From Apoderus coryli (taxonomy: Eukaryota > Arthropoda > Insecta > Coleoptera > Attelabidae), in the NCBI GenBank assembly GCA_911728435.2, contig OU452205.1, positions 1,617,760-1,681,759 on the forward strand: a DNA stretch of 64,000 nt, written 5' to 3'. This document shows positions 44,894 to 56,819 of this stretch, piece by piece; position 1 is the first letter of the stretch; each line of letters opens with the position of its first letter. A program made the position numbers and the translations under genes. The notes beneath the pieces were generated by a model. The model was given only the letters and a program-made list of their open reading frames with translations. It was not told the origin of the DNA and ran no database searches.

Positions 44894-46744
44894 GCTTATA
44901 AAATAACACCTTAAATCCCAAGGAAAGAAAAGAATAAACAAATTGTAACAAGGTTCAAGAAAAATACAATACTAAAAGTAAATAATATCGGATTATCGTG
45001 AAATTTACAAATTGTGTGCCAAATGTCACTTTGATATCGAGACTCGTTTCGGGAATATTACTAAAAACCCATCGTCAGGAATTTCAAATAACACCTTGTA
45101 TCTGAAAAATGAAGCATTTTTCGATATATGTTCATATGAAAAAAAAAAAAGTTTATTTTCGCTTGGAGAATGTCCCCTTAAATTATTTTAAGTTAATTAC
45201 GGGACACCCTGTATAAGGCTGGTTAGAGCCTGTGCTCGTGTTCGATAAAAATGTTACATAATTAAGTAGTTTATATAAATTTCATAAACTTTTTCACAAG
45301 GTGAATGTGCATAACATTGTAACTTCTTGTAACGGATTTTGTGAAATTAAATGTCACTAAGAATGAGATTATAATCTCGAAACATGTATGACTAACAGAC
45401 TCTATTGGTAACAAACCAATATATTGCGATATTTATTTTTGTGGTGCAGACGTAATAATCATCGCTCCTCTTCAAGATGGATTACTTCATGATAATAATA
45501 TTTATAAAAGCTAGTAAAAATTAAAACAAAAATCACAATTTTGTTTTAAAAAAATCATCAAATTTTGATTTTTTCAAAAAAAATTCATGATTTTTATCAA
45601 CTCTGGTGCAGCTTTAGATATAATGGATGTATACAAAAATGTGTAAAAACAGTCTTGAAATTATTGATATTTAAATCAATTCACCACAGCACAATGTCTC
45701 CATCAGATACTTAAATAGTAACTCTGGATGACAATAACAACATTCTATATATTTTAAAACAGAAAAGCATTTATACACAATTTAAATTATCAACATTCCG
45801 ACACTTATCTAGCTGATTTAAAAAGCGTCGAATATTTACATATCTAGATTTAACTCCACTTAATTAGAGCTTTTTCCAAATCTAAATTCACATTTATACA
45901 AAAATCAACTGCTATTTCTTTACTTACTATTTGTCTGTTTCGCGATTTTTTGTTCTTAAATTAAGGACAAATTTACAATACCGACGCAGTTTTGTAAAAA
46001 AAAGTTCCTCTGTTGTACTGTCAGTAAATTCCTCAATTTTTCAGAAAATGAAACATTCCTTCAACTGTGTTACACTCTGTATACTCATCCATTCATCCTG
46101 TCCTATTGATAAAATATAATAAGCCTGTATATAATTTATTTTCTGGTATACCCAACACATACACACATCATGCATCGACTATTGTAGAACCTCGTTTTTG
46201 GCCTAGCAAGTTGCTTTAAAGGTATTGAGGCAGCGTATTTCAATATAGTAAGTAGTGGTAGTGGGGTGAACGTATCTCAACACTGACTATGGATGATGCC
46301 CTACAGCCCACCGTGTGTTGTAGGGCCAAGTTTCCACATACAGCTTGCTAGATTGCAAAGCGCGAGCGAGAGTCAGTTCGGTTCAGCCGCTTGCAGTAAG
46401 CATTTAGTTCGTTGCTGGACGTAGACCGAGAGACAACAGACACGAATAATACGTCGTAGACTTCGTCGCGAGATTAGTAAAGGAAATTATTACGAAAATA
46501 ATACGTGAGAACTATTAAGTAAATTGTGGTTCCTTTATAATAAATAGTTTAGTGAACATTAATTTGTAGAGAGGATTACTTTGAGATTTTGTTATTGCAA
46601 AAAGGATTATAAAAAAAGTGTTTTTAGTTAGTGAACATATTATATAAAAAAACTATTGTGTAAAAATTTGTAGTAGTGCGTCATAAAGACAACTTGTATA
46701 TGGATGTGTTTATTAATCAAATTGTTCAACAATATCATCATTTT
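44894..46744. other. No recognised gene; possible LTR-like segment at the right
   Basis: One CTGANGA-like motif with a perfect GAGATTATAATCTC palindrome occurs at 45356-45390. 46310-46500 is richer in GC than its surroundings (GCGCGAGCGAGAGTCAGTTC) and resembles the R/U5 part of a retrotransposon LTR, but no partner copy, primer site or gene supports this. Confidence 0.35.
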
Positions 46745-47888
46745 ATATGGTGAGTTTTTGATGGAGTTATAATAATAGTGCTGTCTTCATCGAAAATCAC
46801 TTTTTCAAAATATTCTCCATGAAGATCTATACACTTTTGCATGCGTTTGAATGAATGAATTTGAATTGTCGAAGCACTTTTGCCACTCTGATTGAGTTAT
46901 CTCCAAAACATGCATTCTGAATGCAGCAACCGCTTCTTCAGGTGTCGAAAAACGTTTACCTCTCAGTTTGTTTTTGACGTACGGGAATAAAAGGAAGACA
47001 AGTCAGGACTATACGGCGAATGACTCAACAAATCGATGTTTTGGGTGCTCAAAAATGCAGTTGTTTGAGCCGATGTGTGAGAGCTCGCATTGTCGTAGTG
47101 AAGACTGATCCGTCTTCGGCGGTTGGTTTTCCTGATTTCTTGGAAGACAACTCGCAAACAAATGGTTGTGTACCATTCAGAATTGACTGTTCTGCGTTGT
47201 TCTAGTGGTACGGTTGCGACATGTCTAGTTTTTCCGGAAAAACAGGCGACCATTTGCTTGGAAGTGCTTCGTGCGCGAACAACTTTTGTTGGATTTGGCT
47301 CATCTTGAAACACCCATACAGTCGACTGCTGTTTACTTTCGGACTCATACGCGTAAATCCACGATTCATCACCTGTCACGATGTCATAGACGTGTTTCGA
47401 AGCACCGCGATCGTATTTTTTGAGCATTTCTGTCGACCAATCGACACGAGTCTTTTTTTGAGCGATTGACAAATTGTGTGGGATCCAACGCGAAAAAATT
47501 TTTTTGGCAGTCAAATGTTTATGCAAAATTGAGTCTATTCTGGTCCCATTAATGCCTAAGATTGTCTCAATCTCTTGATAGGTCACAAGACGATCTTGCA
47601 ATAACAGTTCGCGCACAGCATCAATGGTTTTCGGAACAACAATTGATTTTGGACGACCTTCACGAAATTCGTCTTGGAGTGAACTACGACCACGATTGAA
47701 TTCACCATACCATCGATAACACTGGTGAATCTTTTAAGTTACTGTAAACAACACAAATAGCGCTCGTACGTCAAAACGTTCTGAGTACGTATAACCTCAA
47801 AAATGTCCAACTTTACGATAGAGCTGTCAGTTGCCATATTGCAACATCAGAGTTGCCAAATCCCGAAATAGAAAAGGCAACCCTCGTA
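46745..47888 (-). pseudogene. Mariner transposase, internally deleted copy
   Basis: The minus strand carries a mariner (DD34D-type) transposase with one 217-codon open frame (47616-46963). Readable blocks are WYGEFNRGRSSLQDEFREGR (about 47700), SIAQKKTRVDWSTEMLKKYD, VTGDESWIYAYE (first Asp), TVWVFQDEPNPTKVV, SLHYDNASSHTSAQT (second Asp) and YSPDL. The bases for the next few residues, including the third catalytic Asp, are deleted, after which FPYVKNKLRG reappears in another frame. About 120 bp are missing near 47723, removing most of the N-terminal DNA-binding part. The 5' terminus ends ...GGCAACCCTCGTA at 47888; the opposite end (46745) is truncated. Confidence 0.9.
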
Positions 47889-48229
47889 TTAATGAAGTAT
47901 TTTCAAATGTCTAAACTTTTGACCATTAAGTAAAACTTAAGTATCTTGTGAATTTAAAACTTTAATGGCATTTAGTCGTTATTGCAGTTAACACTCGTGG
48001 TGGTCTTTTATCACGCAATGAGCAGATTACACTCAATAATTGAAAAATTAACATAATCCCCATCAAGCTAACACTCAATTCAAATTATGAACTATAGTGA
48101 TCTGAATTGACTCCAACACCATTAAAGGTAAAGATGGAATACGAGTTAGCTATAAGAAATTGTTGATTTTAGAACTATTAAAAAATCACAACTTAATTAA
48201 GTATTTGATTTATAGAGATGAACAGATTT
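47889..48229. other. No recognised gene
   Basis: AT-rich sequence between the mariner copy and the LINE tail. No motif was seen. Confidence 0.4.
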
Positions 48230-49135
48230 ATTAGTGTATTTGATTTTGGTTTGGGCTAGTAATTTAAAGAAAATACTTTCCCTTTCTGTGTCAACTAATG
48301 CAACCAAATTTAATAGGTACTTGAACAGTGTTCAGCGGATTTCTCGTTGTACATTATTCATTCATGGTTAGTTTAGGAAAACAGATAGGTGTTACCTATA
48401 GTGATTGGGATTAAATGGTCATAAAATTTGTCAGATTCGTGGTTAGTTAAGTTATTATTCAGGATTATTGAGAAGTCTATGTAGATATATTAATTTTGGT
48501 ATTATTTGCTTTTCTCTTATTGGATGTCGTAAGTACATGGTGATTTAGATTTAAACTATCGTCAGTCTTTACTCAAATTGGAGAATATTGACAATAAGTT
48601 TGTTAGTATACATATCTACGTATGATTTAGCGTAGTTGTGCTATTGTCCTGGATGTTCGTTTTCACAAATTAGAAAGTTTAGTCGATAATCCTCCTTTGT
48701 TTTTAGTAGATGTCAACTTTTGAGAAGACAGTATGTATATTCACATATCAGTAACTTTACCAGCACTAATCAATCATCGAACTATGAACTTAGATGTGGG
48801 TTGAATTTAAAATTGCCGATGCACAGACTCTCCCTTTCAGCGAATAGTTCTTATATAATGCCTATAAAAATTTTCAATAATTTGCCTCTGCGCTTGAAAT
48901 TAATAAATACCGCCAGTAAATTTAAAAATGAAGTCAGAAATTGGCTGCTGGAAAACAGCTTTTATTCATTGAGTGAATATTTTGATTGTTCAATTCATGC
49001 TTGACTCTGTAATTTAATTTTACAATATTTGTCTTTTATACAATTCTATTTTTAAATGTAATTTCATTCAATTCTTGACGCATTCTATGTACTTATGTAT
49101 GTACCTTATGAATAAAGAGTTTTATTATTATTATT
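48230..49135 (+). pseudogene. CR1/Jockey-type LINE, 3' end
   Basis: A degraded segment (48300-48710; LNSVQRISRCTLFIHG near 48329) leads into a 94-codon frame at 48720-49004 with YELRCGLNLKLPMHRL, IFNNLPLRLKLINTASKFKN and a C-terminus ending FYSLSEYF. This is the same C-terminal block ('FN.LP..+K....FKN.L...L....FYS..E+') as in the LINEs at 6.1 and 8.4 kb. The 3' UTR ends GAATAAAGAG plus a TTATTATTATT tail at about 49113-49133. The catalytic polymerase core is absent. Confidence 0.8.
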
Positions 49136-49966
49136 TAAAAATTAAATCAACGATATTCTAGGGAACGTTTAACTTTTAAGTATTAGTTTTTAAAATTGTT
49201 TCTTTTCCTACTAATTTACGAACGAGAAGAAGTGCCAAAAACATATAAAAAGCATTTTTGGGAGACATAATAATATCATTTTAAAAGGCCTGTTATATCT
49301 ACCACTTTATTCGAGATCAGATTTCAAAACAGTCAAGCCATAATTATAATATACGTCAATTATCCATGATTGATTGCACTGCATCTATACATTTTAAATC
49401 TTTTGGTTATACCTACCTTTGACATCTTCTACCTATACATTACAAGCAACTTTAAGGCCAGTAAAAATCTTTTAACAGTTAATTAAGACTGTTATAAAAG
49501 CCAATTATATGAAAAATAGCAATTAAAAATACACAATACCTAAAGTTTTTACGATTAATACCTTGTGGTGGTAAATAATAGTTATGTATTTACGTATAAA
49601 TGCATCATAATTCTTAGTGGTTCTGTCAGGTTTATTGCGAATACCGTTATGTGCTATTAAGCTACTGGGCATTTAATGGGTATAAACGTATACTTCTTTC
49701 AGAGATGGTATAAGACGTATTTATATAAGTTCGTTGAGATATTGAATTTTTTATGTAGCGTTTAGGGAAAGACATAATTATACTTCTGAATTATGTGAAA
49801 ATAACTACGTTCTGTCAAACTGTAAATTGTCACCATAAATAATTCTCAATACATTGTATATGTGGGTCACATAAAGCCAAGGCAGTATGTGCTTTTCTTT
49901 TCTATTTTTTTTTTGTTGCTATTATCAGCGGACATATAAGAGACAGTAAAACCACTCTGAAATATT
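49136..49966. other. No recognised gene
   Basis: AT-rich. No motif or repeat partner was found in the window. Confidence 0.4.
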
Positions 49967-50303
49967 CGTCTTGGAGTGAACTACAACCACGATTGAATTC
50001 ACCATACCATCGATAACACTAGTCCTTGATGGTGCTTCATCGCCAAAAATCCATGCACTGTTGCTGAGTTAAACCACATCGAAAGTTGTAAAAAATAATC
50101 GCACGAAAATGTTCACGATTTAATTCCATTTTTGGGCCGAGATGAATATTTTAAGTTACTGTAAACAACACAATAGCGCTCGTATGTCAAAACGTTCTCA
50201 GTACGTATAACCTCAAAAATGTCCAGCTTTACTTAGAGCTGTCAGTTGCCAGATTGCAACACCAGGGTTGCCAAATCCTGAAATAAAAAAGGCAACCCTC
50301 GTA
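49967..50303 (-). pseudogene. Mariner 5' fragment of the same subfamily as 46.7-47.9 kb
   Basis: The minus strand starts with the same terminus (complement of ...GGCAACCCTCGTA, ending 50303) and 5' UTR as the 46.7-kb copy. It then encodes MELNREHFRAIIFYNFRCGL, TQQQCMDFW and, after breaks, RWYGEFNRG and SSLQDE, the N-terminal helix-turn-helix region. It keeps the roughly 120 bp that the other copy lost and stops at 49967, where the other copy continues, so the two pieces are complementary remnants. A stop interrupts the frame. Confidence 0.85.
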
Positions 50304-50595
50304 TCAGTGTTGCATACCCCGATACGCGGCTTCTCTTTGTAAATGCCACAAAAGGATACCGACCAGAGTGGGTATACTGTGTCTTATATTTACGATACTA
50401 TTATGAAGAAAATTATGTACCTATACACTGAACCCTTAAAACTCCTAGTCCGTTAATTAATGGATTAACACATTAATTAAGTTTATAAGCTCTTGCTAAG
50501 CTTATAGAAAAAAAAAGCTTTCGAAGCAAGCAATCCAAGCAATATATATTCAAACAGCCTAGCATATTCCAGCACATTCTCCTCAACAAACCCAC

Positions 50596-51230
50596 TGTTG
50601 GAATTCCATATTCTCTCTTTTCATACATTAGCTTTACTTCTGAAGCATCCTGTATATTTTGAGTGACGTTAGTAAATTAATATAATATTACAATATTATT
50701 ATTCTTCTTTCACGGTTGGCCGTTGAGTTTGATTTGGAGGTATCAATGTATGTATGTATCTCAACCCCCTCTTTGCGATTATTGCAGCCTGATCTGAACT
50801 CGCCTCAAGCGAAGGTCACAGGTCGTATTACGCAGTCGTCTTGTCGTCTTCTTATTGTACTGTTGTGTTCTAGTTCACCACACAGAAAGTGGTAATTCCC
50901 CTAATTCTAACGTCTAACAGATTGGCGTGCTTTTTATAATAATTACAGTTCGCAATAAATGCATTATTACTAAATAATACTCTTTCTTTCTTATCGTATT
51001 CAATTCACGTAGTGAAGTGGGTAAAGTTCTCAAAATACGTGTAATTTAATTTACGTATAAATTCTGTTTAAATGTACTTACCTATTATAAAACAATGTTT
51101 ATTAGTTAGTTAACACAAAAATTGATGTAGTGAAGTGAATAAATAGTGGAACGTTCAATAGTTAATTAAATTCTTTGTCTTTTATTAAAGTAAACTAATT
51201 ACAAAATCCTTTATACAGTCAGTCTCTCCA
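50596..51230 (+). repeat. 5' LTR of the BEL/Pao element
   Basis: Starts TGTTGGAATTCC and ends CTCTCCA. It differs from the 3' LTR at three sites (near 50646, 50701 and 51058; each a substitution). AATAAA at 50954-50959 is a candidate polyadenylation signal. It provides the promoter for the genomic transcript by family analogy; the start site was not determined. Confidence 0.95.
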
Positions 51231-51233
51231 TTT

Positions 51234-51251
51234 TGGTCGACATCGAGCCGG
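51234..51251 (+). promoter_or_regulatory. Candidate primer-binding site
   Basis: TGGTCGACATCGAGCCGG begins three bases after the 5' LTR. A TGG start complements the CCA end of a tRNA, as expected for a minus-strand primer site. I could not assign the tRNA. Confidence 0.6.
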
Positions 51252-51515
51252 ATTTAAATGAGCTAAAGTAAAGTAAATAAAAAAGCCTGTGGACTTCTAA
51301 TTCTAATATTAAAAAACTGTATAGGGTTAAGCATTTTATATAAAACAAAGTGAAATCTTTGGACATGGACGAACTACAAAATTGGTGAGATAAAACCTTT
51401 TTACCGCTATTACATTCTTCAATTTGAGCTTGGACATTTTCTATTTCATTAATTAATTAATAATATTAATTAATATCAAAGTGATAAGAACACTTTTGTA
51501 TATATTTTATTTATA

Positions 51516-54500
51516 ATGGAGGAGTTTAAGAAAGCTAGAACTTCGGCTAAACGTTCTATAACTCGTATTGAAACTTGGTTAAGTGTTAGTAAAGATACAG
51601 TAGTGGACAAATTTCAATTTGAAACTCGACTAACGAGGCTACACGAACTATTTAAACAATATGAAACTGCGCAAGATGAAATTGAATTTTTAAGAACCGA
51701 TGACAACCCCGACGATGAGGATAGAAACTCTGTAGAAGAAAGATATTTTAATTTAATTAGTGAATTATCACATTGTATTGAAATATTTAAAGTTGATAGG
51801 GTTCATAGTTCTTGTTCTCTAAAAAATTCCGAGGTACCTGTGTCTGTGAAATTACCTGACATAAAAATTACACCATTTTCAGGCGAAATAACAGAATTTG
51901 AATCTTTTTTTCAGTTGTTTGAGGCATTAATAATTAAAAATAATCATCTTACAGATGTACAAAGATTTGTATACTTAAAAAGTTACTTAAAAGGTGAGCC
52001 TTTGCAGCTCATTGATTCGTTAAAAATTACAAATGAAAACTTTCACATTGCTTTACATACGTTAAAGACTAGGTTCGAAAATAAATTCGCTATAATAAAT
52101 TCATATTTATCTGCCATGTTAGAGGCACCTCAATTAACAAAATGTAAACCTTCCTCACTACGTGAATTTATCACAACGATTCAAAAAAATGTTCAATCTC
52201 TAAACAATTTAAATTTATCTCATGAATGTTTATGGAATTTGTTGCTAATTTTCCTATTTCAGAAAAAATTAGATTTTAACACAAAAAAAGCTTTTGAAAC
52301 TGAGCGGGATCATAACGATATTCCTACGTTGGATATTTTCATAAAATTTCTAGAAAAACGTTGTTTAATTCTGGAAAATATTGAGACAACAAGTCCCAAA
52401 GGGCAACGTAAATTAGTTGCAGCTTATTCCTCTAACTCTTTTCAAAGTTCTCAGACGTTAAATTGTCCATATTGTTGTAAGTCTGGACATAAAATTTATA
52501 CTTGTGTTCTATTTAAAAATCTGCTACATGCAGATAAATTAAAATTCGTTAAATCAAAAAATTTATGTATTAACTGTCTTGGGAAACATAACTTAAGTGA
52601 ATGTACGTCAACGCAAAAATGTAATTCTTGTGGTAAATCTCATAACACGTTAATGCATATTGCAAACAGGGTACCGGAAGATCAACGTTCATCTTCAAAC
52701 AATAATTCTAATCATTATTCGAATAATAACGGTTCTCAACGTTCTTCCAATAATGGTAACCAAAACACTCGTTCTTCTGAGAACACGCAGAGGAGTCCAA
52801 CCTCTACAAACACTGGTGGTCCTTCGAGTAATTTTTCTGGAAATAATTTTCAACCGCGCAGCCAACATACCTCAAATCATTCTGCGTTATCAATAAAAAA
52901 TTCTCACATTTTGCTGTCGACTGCTAAGGTAGTTCTGTTTTCAACCCACGGTGACCCAATATATGCTAAAGTGCTCCTGGATACGGGTAGCCAAAATTCT
53001 TTTATTACTCGCAGACTTGTTAATAAACTAAAATTAAATTCGTATAAGACTTCTTTAACTATTTCTGGTATTAGTGGTAGTAGTACTGCTTGTACAAATA
53101 TGGTAGATATAACCATACATTCCAATTTAAATTATAATAAAAGCTTTAAACTTTCTTGTGCAGTGTTGCCTAATATAACTTGTACACTTCCTCAATATCA
53201 AATAATGATGGAAAAACTAGATATTCCAAAAAATATCATTTTAGCCGATGAGGAATTTTATAAACCAGCCGATATAGATATTTTAATTGGCATGGATGTT
53301 TACTACGACATTATATTGCCAAATTTCACAAAACTAGGCAAAAATCTTCCTGTGTTACAAGACACTCATTTGGGTTGGATTGTAGCAGGTAAAATACCGC
53401 AAAATATTACGGTTTCTAATTTAATTATAACTGATTCGTATGAGAACGGTTCTCAGACATCTACCTCTCTTCTTTCTACGTGTCATCTTGACCAATTATT
53501 AAATAAATTTTGGGATATCGAAGAAATCTCAAATAAACCAATTCTTTCTAGAAACGACGAATTAGCTGAAAACATATTCAATTCTACTACCAAAATTTTA
53601 GAAAATGGTAGGTTTCAAGTGGATCTTCCGTTAAAATCCGAGTTTGAAAACCACAAATTAGGTGATTCTTTTTTAATAGCCAAGAAACGTTTCTTAAGTC
53701 TTGAAAATAGATTTCAAAAGGACAAAAAATTATTCCTTGAATATAAAAATGTTATAAATGAGTTTCTTAGTTTAGATCATGCTCATTATGTTCCATTAAC
53801 ATTAAAAAACAATGATTCTTGTAACAAGTATTTTATTCCGCATTTATGTGTCGTTCGAGAATCTAGTTTAACTACGAAGATGCGCGTAGTGTTCGACGCA
53901 AGCGCGAAAAGTTCTAGCGGATATTCATTAAATGATATATGCCTTAAGGGTTATCAAGTTCAGCCTGACTTATACGATATCTTATGTCGTTTCCGTATTT
54001 ATCCATTAGTTTTCACGACAGATATTCAAAAAATGTACAGGCAAATTGTCATTAATCCCAATCAAGCATTCTTGCAGAATATTCTATGGCGGGAAGATCA
54101 AAAAGAAGATTTTAAGTGTATTCAACTAAATACAGTAGTATATGGCACAAATTGCGCTCCCTTCTTAGCTACTCGCGTTTTACAGGAAATTGCTTCTCAA
54201 AACTTACAAAACTTTCCTTTAGCTTCTGAAGCTATTTCACAACAAGTTTACATGGATGATGCGCTCCTAGGAGCTTTTAGTTATGAAGCTCTCTTCGAAT
54301 TATACAATCAATTAAATTTTGTCTTAGAAAAGCATGGGTTCAGACTTCATAAATATTTTTCTAACTCCGACCGTTTTCTGAAACAAATCAATCAAAATTC
54401 TTCTACTGAATATAATATAGATTTCGAGAACAATTCTAATAAAGTTTTAGGTATAAAATGGAACCCTGCTTCTGATATGTTATGCATATCAGTCCCAAGC

Positions 54501-56819
54501 AATGAATTCTCTGAACCAATAACTAAGAGAAAAATACTTTCTGCTATTTCTATGTGTTACGACCCCCATGGTTACGTTAATCCTGTTATAGTCAAGGGAA
54601 AGATCTTAATGCAAAAATTATGGATCCAAAAACTTGACTGGGACACAGAAATAAGTGACCCTGCTATTCTACACGACTGGAAAAAGTTTATAACTAATTT
54701 ACCATTACTAAAACAACAACCAATTCCTAGATTTTATTTTTTAAATACATCTATTCAGCATATTGAGCTCCATGGCTTTGCTGATGCCAGTTTAGCTGCG
54801 TATGGTGGTTGTGTGTACTTTCGCACAATTTATCAAGATGGTACGATTTCATCAACCCTAATTTCCTCTAAATCGAGAATATCCCCAGTTAAAACTATTA
54901 CTCTTCCAAGGCTTGAGCTTTGTGCTATGCTTTTATTGTCAAAACTTGTTACTAAGCTTTTAGAAATATTCGAAAATAAATTAAACTTTACCTCAATCAA
55001 CTTGTGGACTGATTCACAAGTTGCCTTGAGTTGGTGTAAGTCTCATCCCAGTAAATGGTCTGTGTTCGTTTCACATCGCGTTTCCCAAATTCAGGAATTA
55101 ACTGAAAAATTTCATTGGCGATATGTAAAGTCAGCCGAAAACAGCGCTGATATTCTTTCTCGAGGTATTTATGCCCAAGATATTCTTAATTATAAATTAT
55201 GGTGGAATGGTCCCACTTTCCTTGAAAATCCTACTTTTGAAATTTCTAAATTACAGCCTTATATTGCGTTAAGTGAACTTCCGGAGCAAAGGAAAAGTAA
55301 CCTGTGCACATTTACTAGTACAAAAATTGAACCTTTCTGGGAAATAATTTTCAAAAAATTTTCTTCTTTTTCACGATTGCAACGAGCAATTGCCTTCATG
55401 TTCCGATTCATTAATAATATGAGACGGCGGACAAAATCTGGTCCGCTCTCAGTAGATGAACTTAATTTTTCCATGAATTTTATTGTTAAAGAAATTCAAA
55501 AAATATACTTCTCTAAAGAAATATCAGAACTCAGTTCTAATAAACAACTGTCAAATAGACAGCTGCAGTCTCTAAAGCCCATTCTAGATACTTCTTCGAT
55601 GCTAAGGGTAGGTGGACGTTTAGACAACGCAAATATATCCTTTCAGCAAAAACATCCCTTACTTCTGCCAGCACATAATCATTTCACTTCTTTGCTCTTA
55701 CAGTATGAACATAAAAGGCTGGGTCATGCGGGTGCTCAAACAGTGCTTAGCAATGTTCGTTTGAGATTTTGGCCCCTGAATGGACTCAGAGAAATAAAAA
55801 ATATAATTCGAAATTGCATTACGTGCTTTCGCCTTAACAATAAAACTTCTCAACAAATAATGGCAAGTTTGCCTTCAGATCGCGTCAATATTTCTAGACC
55901 CTTCGAAAGAGTGGGAATAGATTTTGGCGGTCCCTTTCTTGTGAAATCTTCAAGACTTCGAAAAGCTCCATTTATAAAATCCTATATAGCTGTTTTTGTT
56001 TGCATGGTCACAAAGGCAGTACATATAGAATTAGTCCTTGGTTTATCTACCGATTCTTTCATCAGTACGTTAAAACGTTTTGTAGCTAGAAGAGGCAATC
56101 CTTCTGTTATTTTCAGTGACAATGCAACCAATTTTTCAGGTGCAAACAATTATTTACGAGATCTTTATAATTTCTTTAAAAATAAAACAAACACTGAAAT
56201 AATATATGACTTTCTATCCAAGAATGAAACTACTTGGAAGTTCATCCCTCCTAGATCTCCCCATTGGGGTGGAATTTGGGAATCGGCGATAAAAAGTGCC
56301 AAGTACCATATTAAGAGACTTGTAGGAAATTCTAATTTCACATTTGACGAGTTTTATACTATTCTGTGTCAGATTGAGTCGATAATGAACTCGCGACCGT
56401 TGAGTCCGATGTCAAACGACCCTACAGACCTAAATTGTCTTACTCCTGGGCATTTTCTTATAGGGTGTGCAATGACAGCATATCCTGAAAAGGACCTTTC
56501 TCATATTTCGGAAAATAGACTTTCCGTATTTCAAAAAATGTGTCAAATTCAGCAAGTTTTTTGGAAACGTTGGTCTACGGATTACTTGAATCGACTACAA
56601 AACAGACCCAAATGGTGTCAGGATACAAGAAACATATTAAAAGATGACTTAGTTATTCTAAAGGAAGACGATGTTCCACCTTTAAAGTGGGCGTTGGCTC
56701 GAGTGATAGAAACATTCCCGGGGAAAGATGGGAGAGTTCGCGTGGTTAAACTCCGAACTGCGACGGGAGACTTCACCCGACCTATAACTAAATTGTCTCT
56801 TTTGCCTAATTCACAATAA
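51516..56819 (+). CDS. BEL/Pao gag-pol polyprotein (1767 aa)
   Basis: A single frame encodes capsid, protease, reverse transcriptase, RNase H and integrase. Visible parts: a gag region of DUF1759 type (about 114-270); zinc knuckles (C317-C320-H325-C330, then CX2CX3HX4C from 351, and a third CX2C near 369); an Asn/Ser-rich linker (about 392-455); the aspartic protease motif DTG at 489-491; reverse transcriptase with the motif-A Asp at 836 and YMDD at 912-915; RNase H with Asp 1090 and Asp 1166; the integrase HHCC zinc region from 1399; catalytic D1469, D1535 and E1589; and a C-terminal domain (about 1685-1765) as usual in this superfamily. The ATG at 51516 is the first in frame, after a 285-base leader. 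No stop or frameshift is present. The length is normal for BEL/Pao. Confidence 0.97.
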   Translation: MEEFKKARTSAKRSITRIETWLSVSKDTVVDKFQFETRLTRLHELFKQYETAQDEIEFLRTDDNPDDEDRNSVEERYFNLISELSHCIEIFKVDRVHSSCSLKNSEVPVSVKLPDIKITPFSGEITEFESFFQLFEALIIKNNHLTDVQRFVYLKSYLKGEPLQLIDSLKITNENFHIALHTLKTRFENKFAIINSYLSAMLEAPQLTKCKPSSLREFITTIQKNVQSLNNLNLSHECLWNLLLIFLFQKKLDFNTKKAFETERDHNDIPTLDIFIKFLEKRCLILENIETTSPKGQRKLVAAYSSNSFQSSQTLNCPYCCKSGHKIYTCVLFKNLLHADKLKFVKSKNLCINCLGKHNLSECTSTQKCNSCGKSHNTLMHIANRVPEDQRSSSNNNSNHYSNNNGSQRSSNNGNQNTRSSENTQRSPTSTNTGGPSSNFSGNNFQPRSQHTSNHSALSIKNSHILLSTAKVVLFSTHGDPIYAKVLLDTGSQNSFITRRLVNKLKLNSYKTSLTISGISGSSTACTNMVDITIHSNLNYNKSFKLSCAVLPNITCTLPQYQIMMEKLDIPKNIILADEEFYKPADIDILIGMDVYYDIILPNFTKLGKNLPVLQDTHLGWIVAGKIPQNITVSNLIITDSYENGSQTSTSLLSTCHLDQLLNKFWDIEEISNKPILSRNDELAENIFNSTTKILENGRFQVDLPLKSEFENHKLGDSFLIAKKRFLSLENRFQKDKKLFLEYKNVINEFLSLDHAHYVPLTLKNNDSCNKYFIPHLCVVRESSLTTKMRVVFDASAKSSSGYSLNDICLKGYQVQPDLYDILCRFRIYPLVFTTDIQKMYRQIVINPNQAFLQNILWREDQKEDFKCIQLNTVVYGTNCAPFLATRVLQEIASQNLQNFPLASEAISQQVYMDDALLGAFSYEALFELYNQLNFVLEKHGFRLHKYFSNSDRFLKQINQNSSTEYNIDFENNSNKVLGIKWNPASDMLCISVPSNEFSEPITKRKILSAISMCYDPHGYVNPVIVKGKILMQKLWIQKLDWDTEISDPAILHDWKKFITNLPLLKQQPIPRFYFLNTSIQHIELHGFADASLAAYGGCVYFRTIYQDGTISSTLISSKSRISPVKTITLPRLELCAMLLLSKLVTKLLEIFENKLNFTSINLWTDSQVALSWCKSHPSKWSVFVSHRVSQIQELTEKFHWRYVKSAENSADILSRGIYAQDILNYKLWWNGPTFLENPTFEISKLQPYIALSELPEQRKSNLCTFTSTKIEPFWEIIFKKFSSFSRLQRAIAFMFRFINNMRRRTKSGPLSVDELNFSMNFIVKEIQKIYFSKEISELSSNKQLSNRQLQSLKPILDTSSMLRVGGRLDNANISFQQKHPLLLPAHNHFTSLLLQYEHKRLGHAGAQTVLSNVRLRFWPLNGLREIKNIIRNCITCFRLNNKTSQQIMASLPSDRVNISRPFERVGIDFGGPFLVKSSRLRKAPFIKSYIAVFVCMVTKAVHIELVLGLSTDSFISTLKRFVARRGNPSVIFSDNATNFSGANNYLRDLYNFFKNKTNTEIIYDFLSKNETTWKFIPPRSPHWGGIWESAIKSAKYHIKRLVGNSNFTFDEFYTILCQIESIMNSRPLSPMSNDPTDLNCLTPGHFLIGCAMTAYPEKDLSHISENRLSVFQKMCQIQQVFWKRWSTDYLNRLQNRPKWCQDTRNILKDDLVILKEDDVPPLKWALARVIETFPGKDGRVRVVKLRTATGDFTRPITKLSLLPNSQ

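Noticed and set aside
46310..46744. Possible solo LTR or retrotransposon 5' leader
   Set aside because: Composition is suggestive, but there is no TG...CA pair, no target duplication, no second copy and no adjacent gag or pol.
50400..50590. Host gene disrupted by the BEL/Pao insertion
   Set aside because: The joined flanks around CCCAC show no open frame or splice-like pattern that would support an exon.
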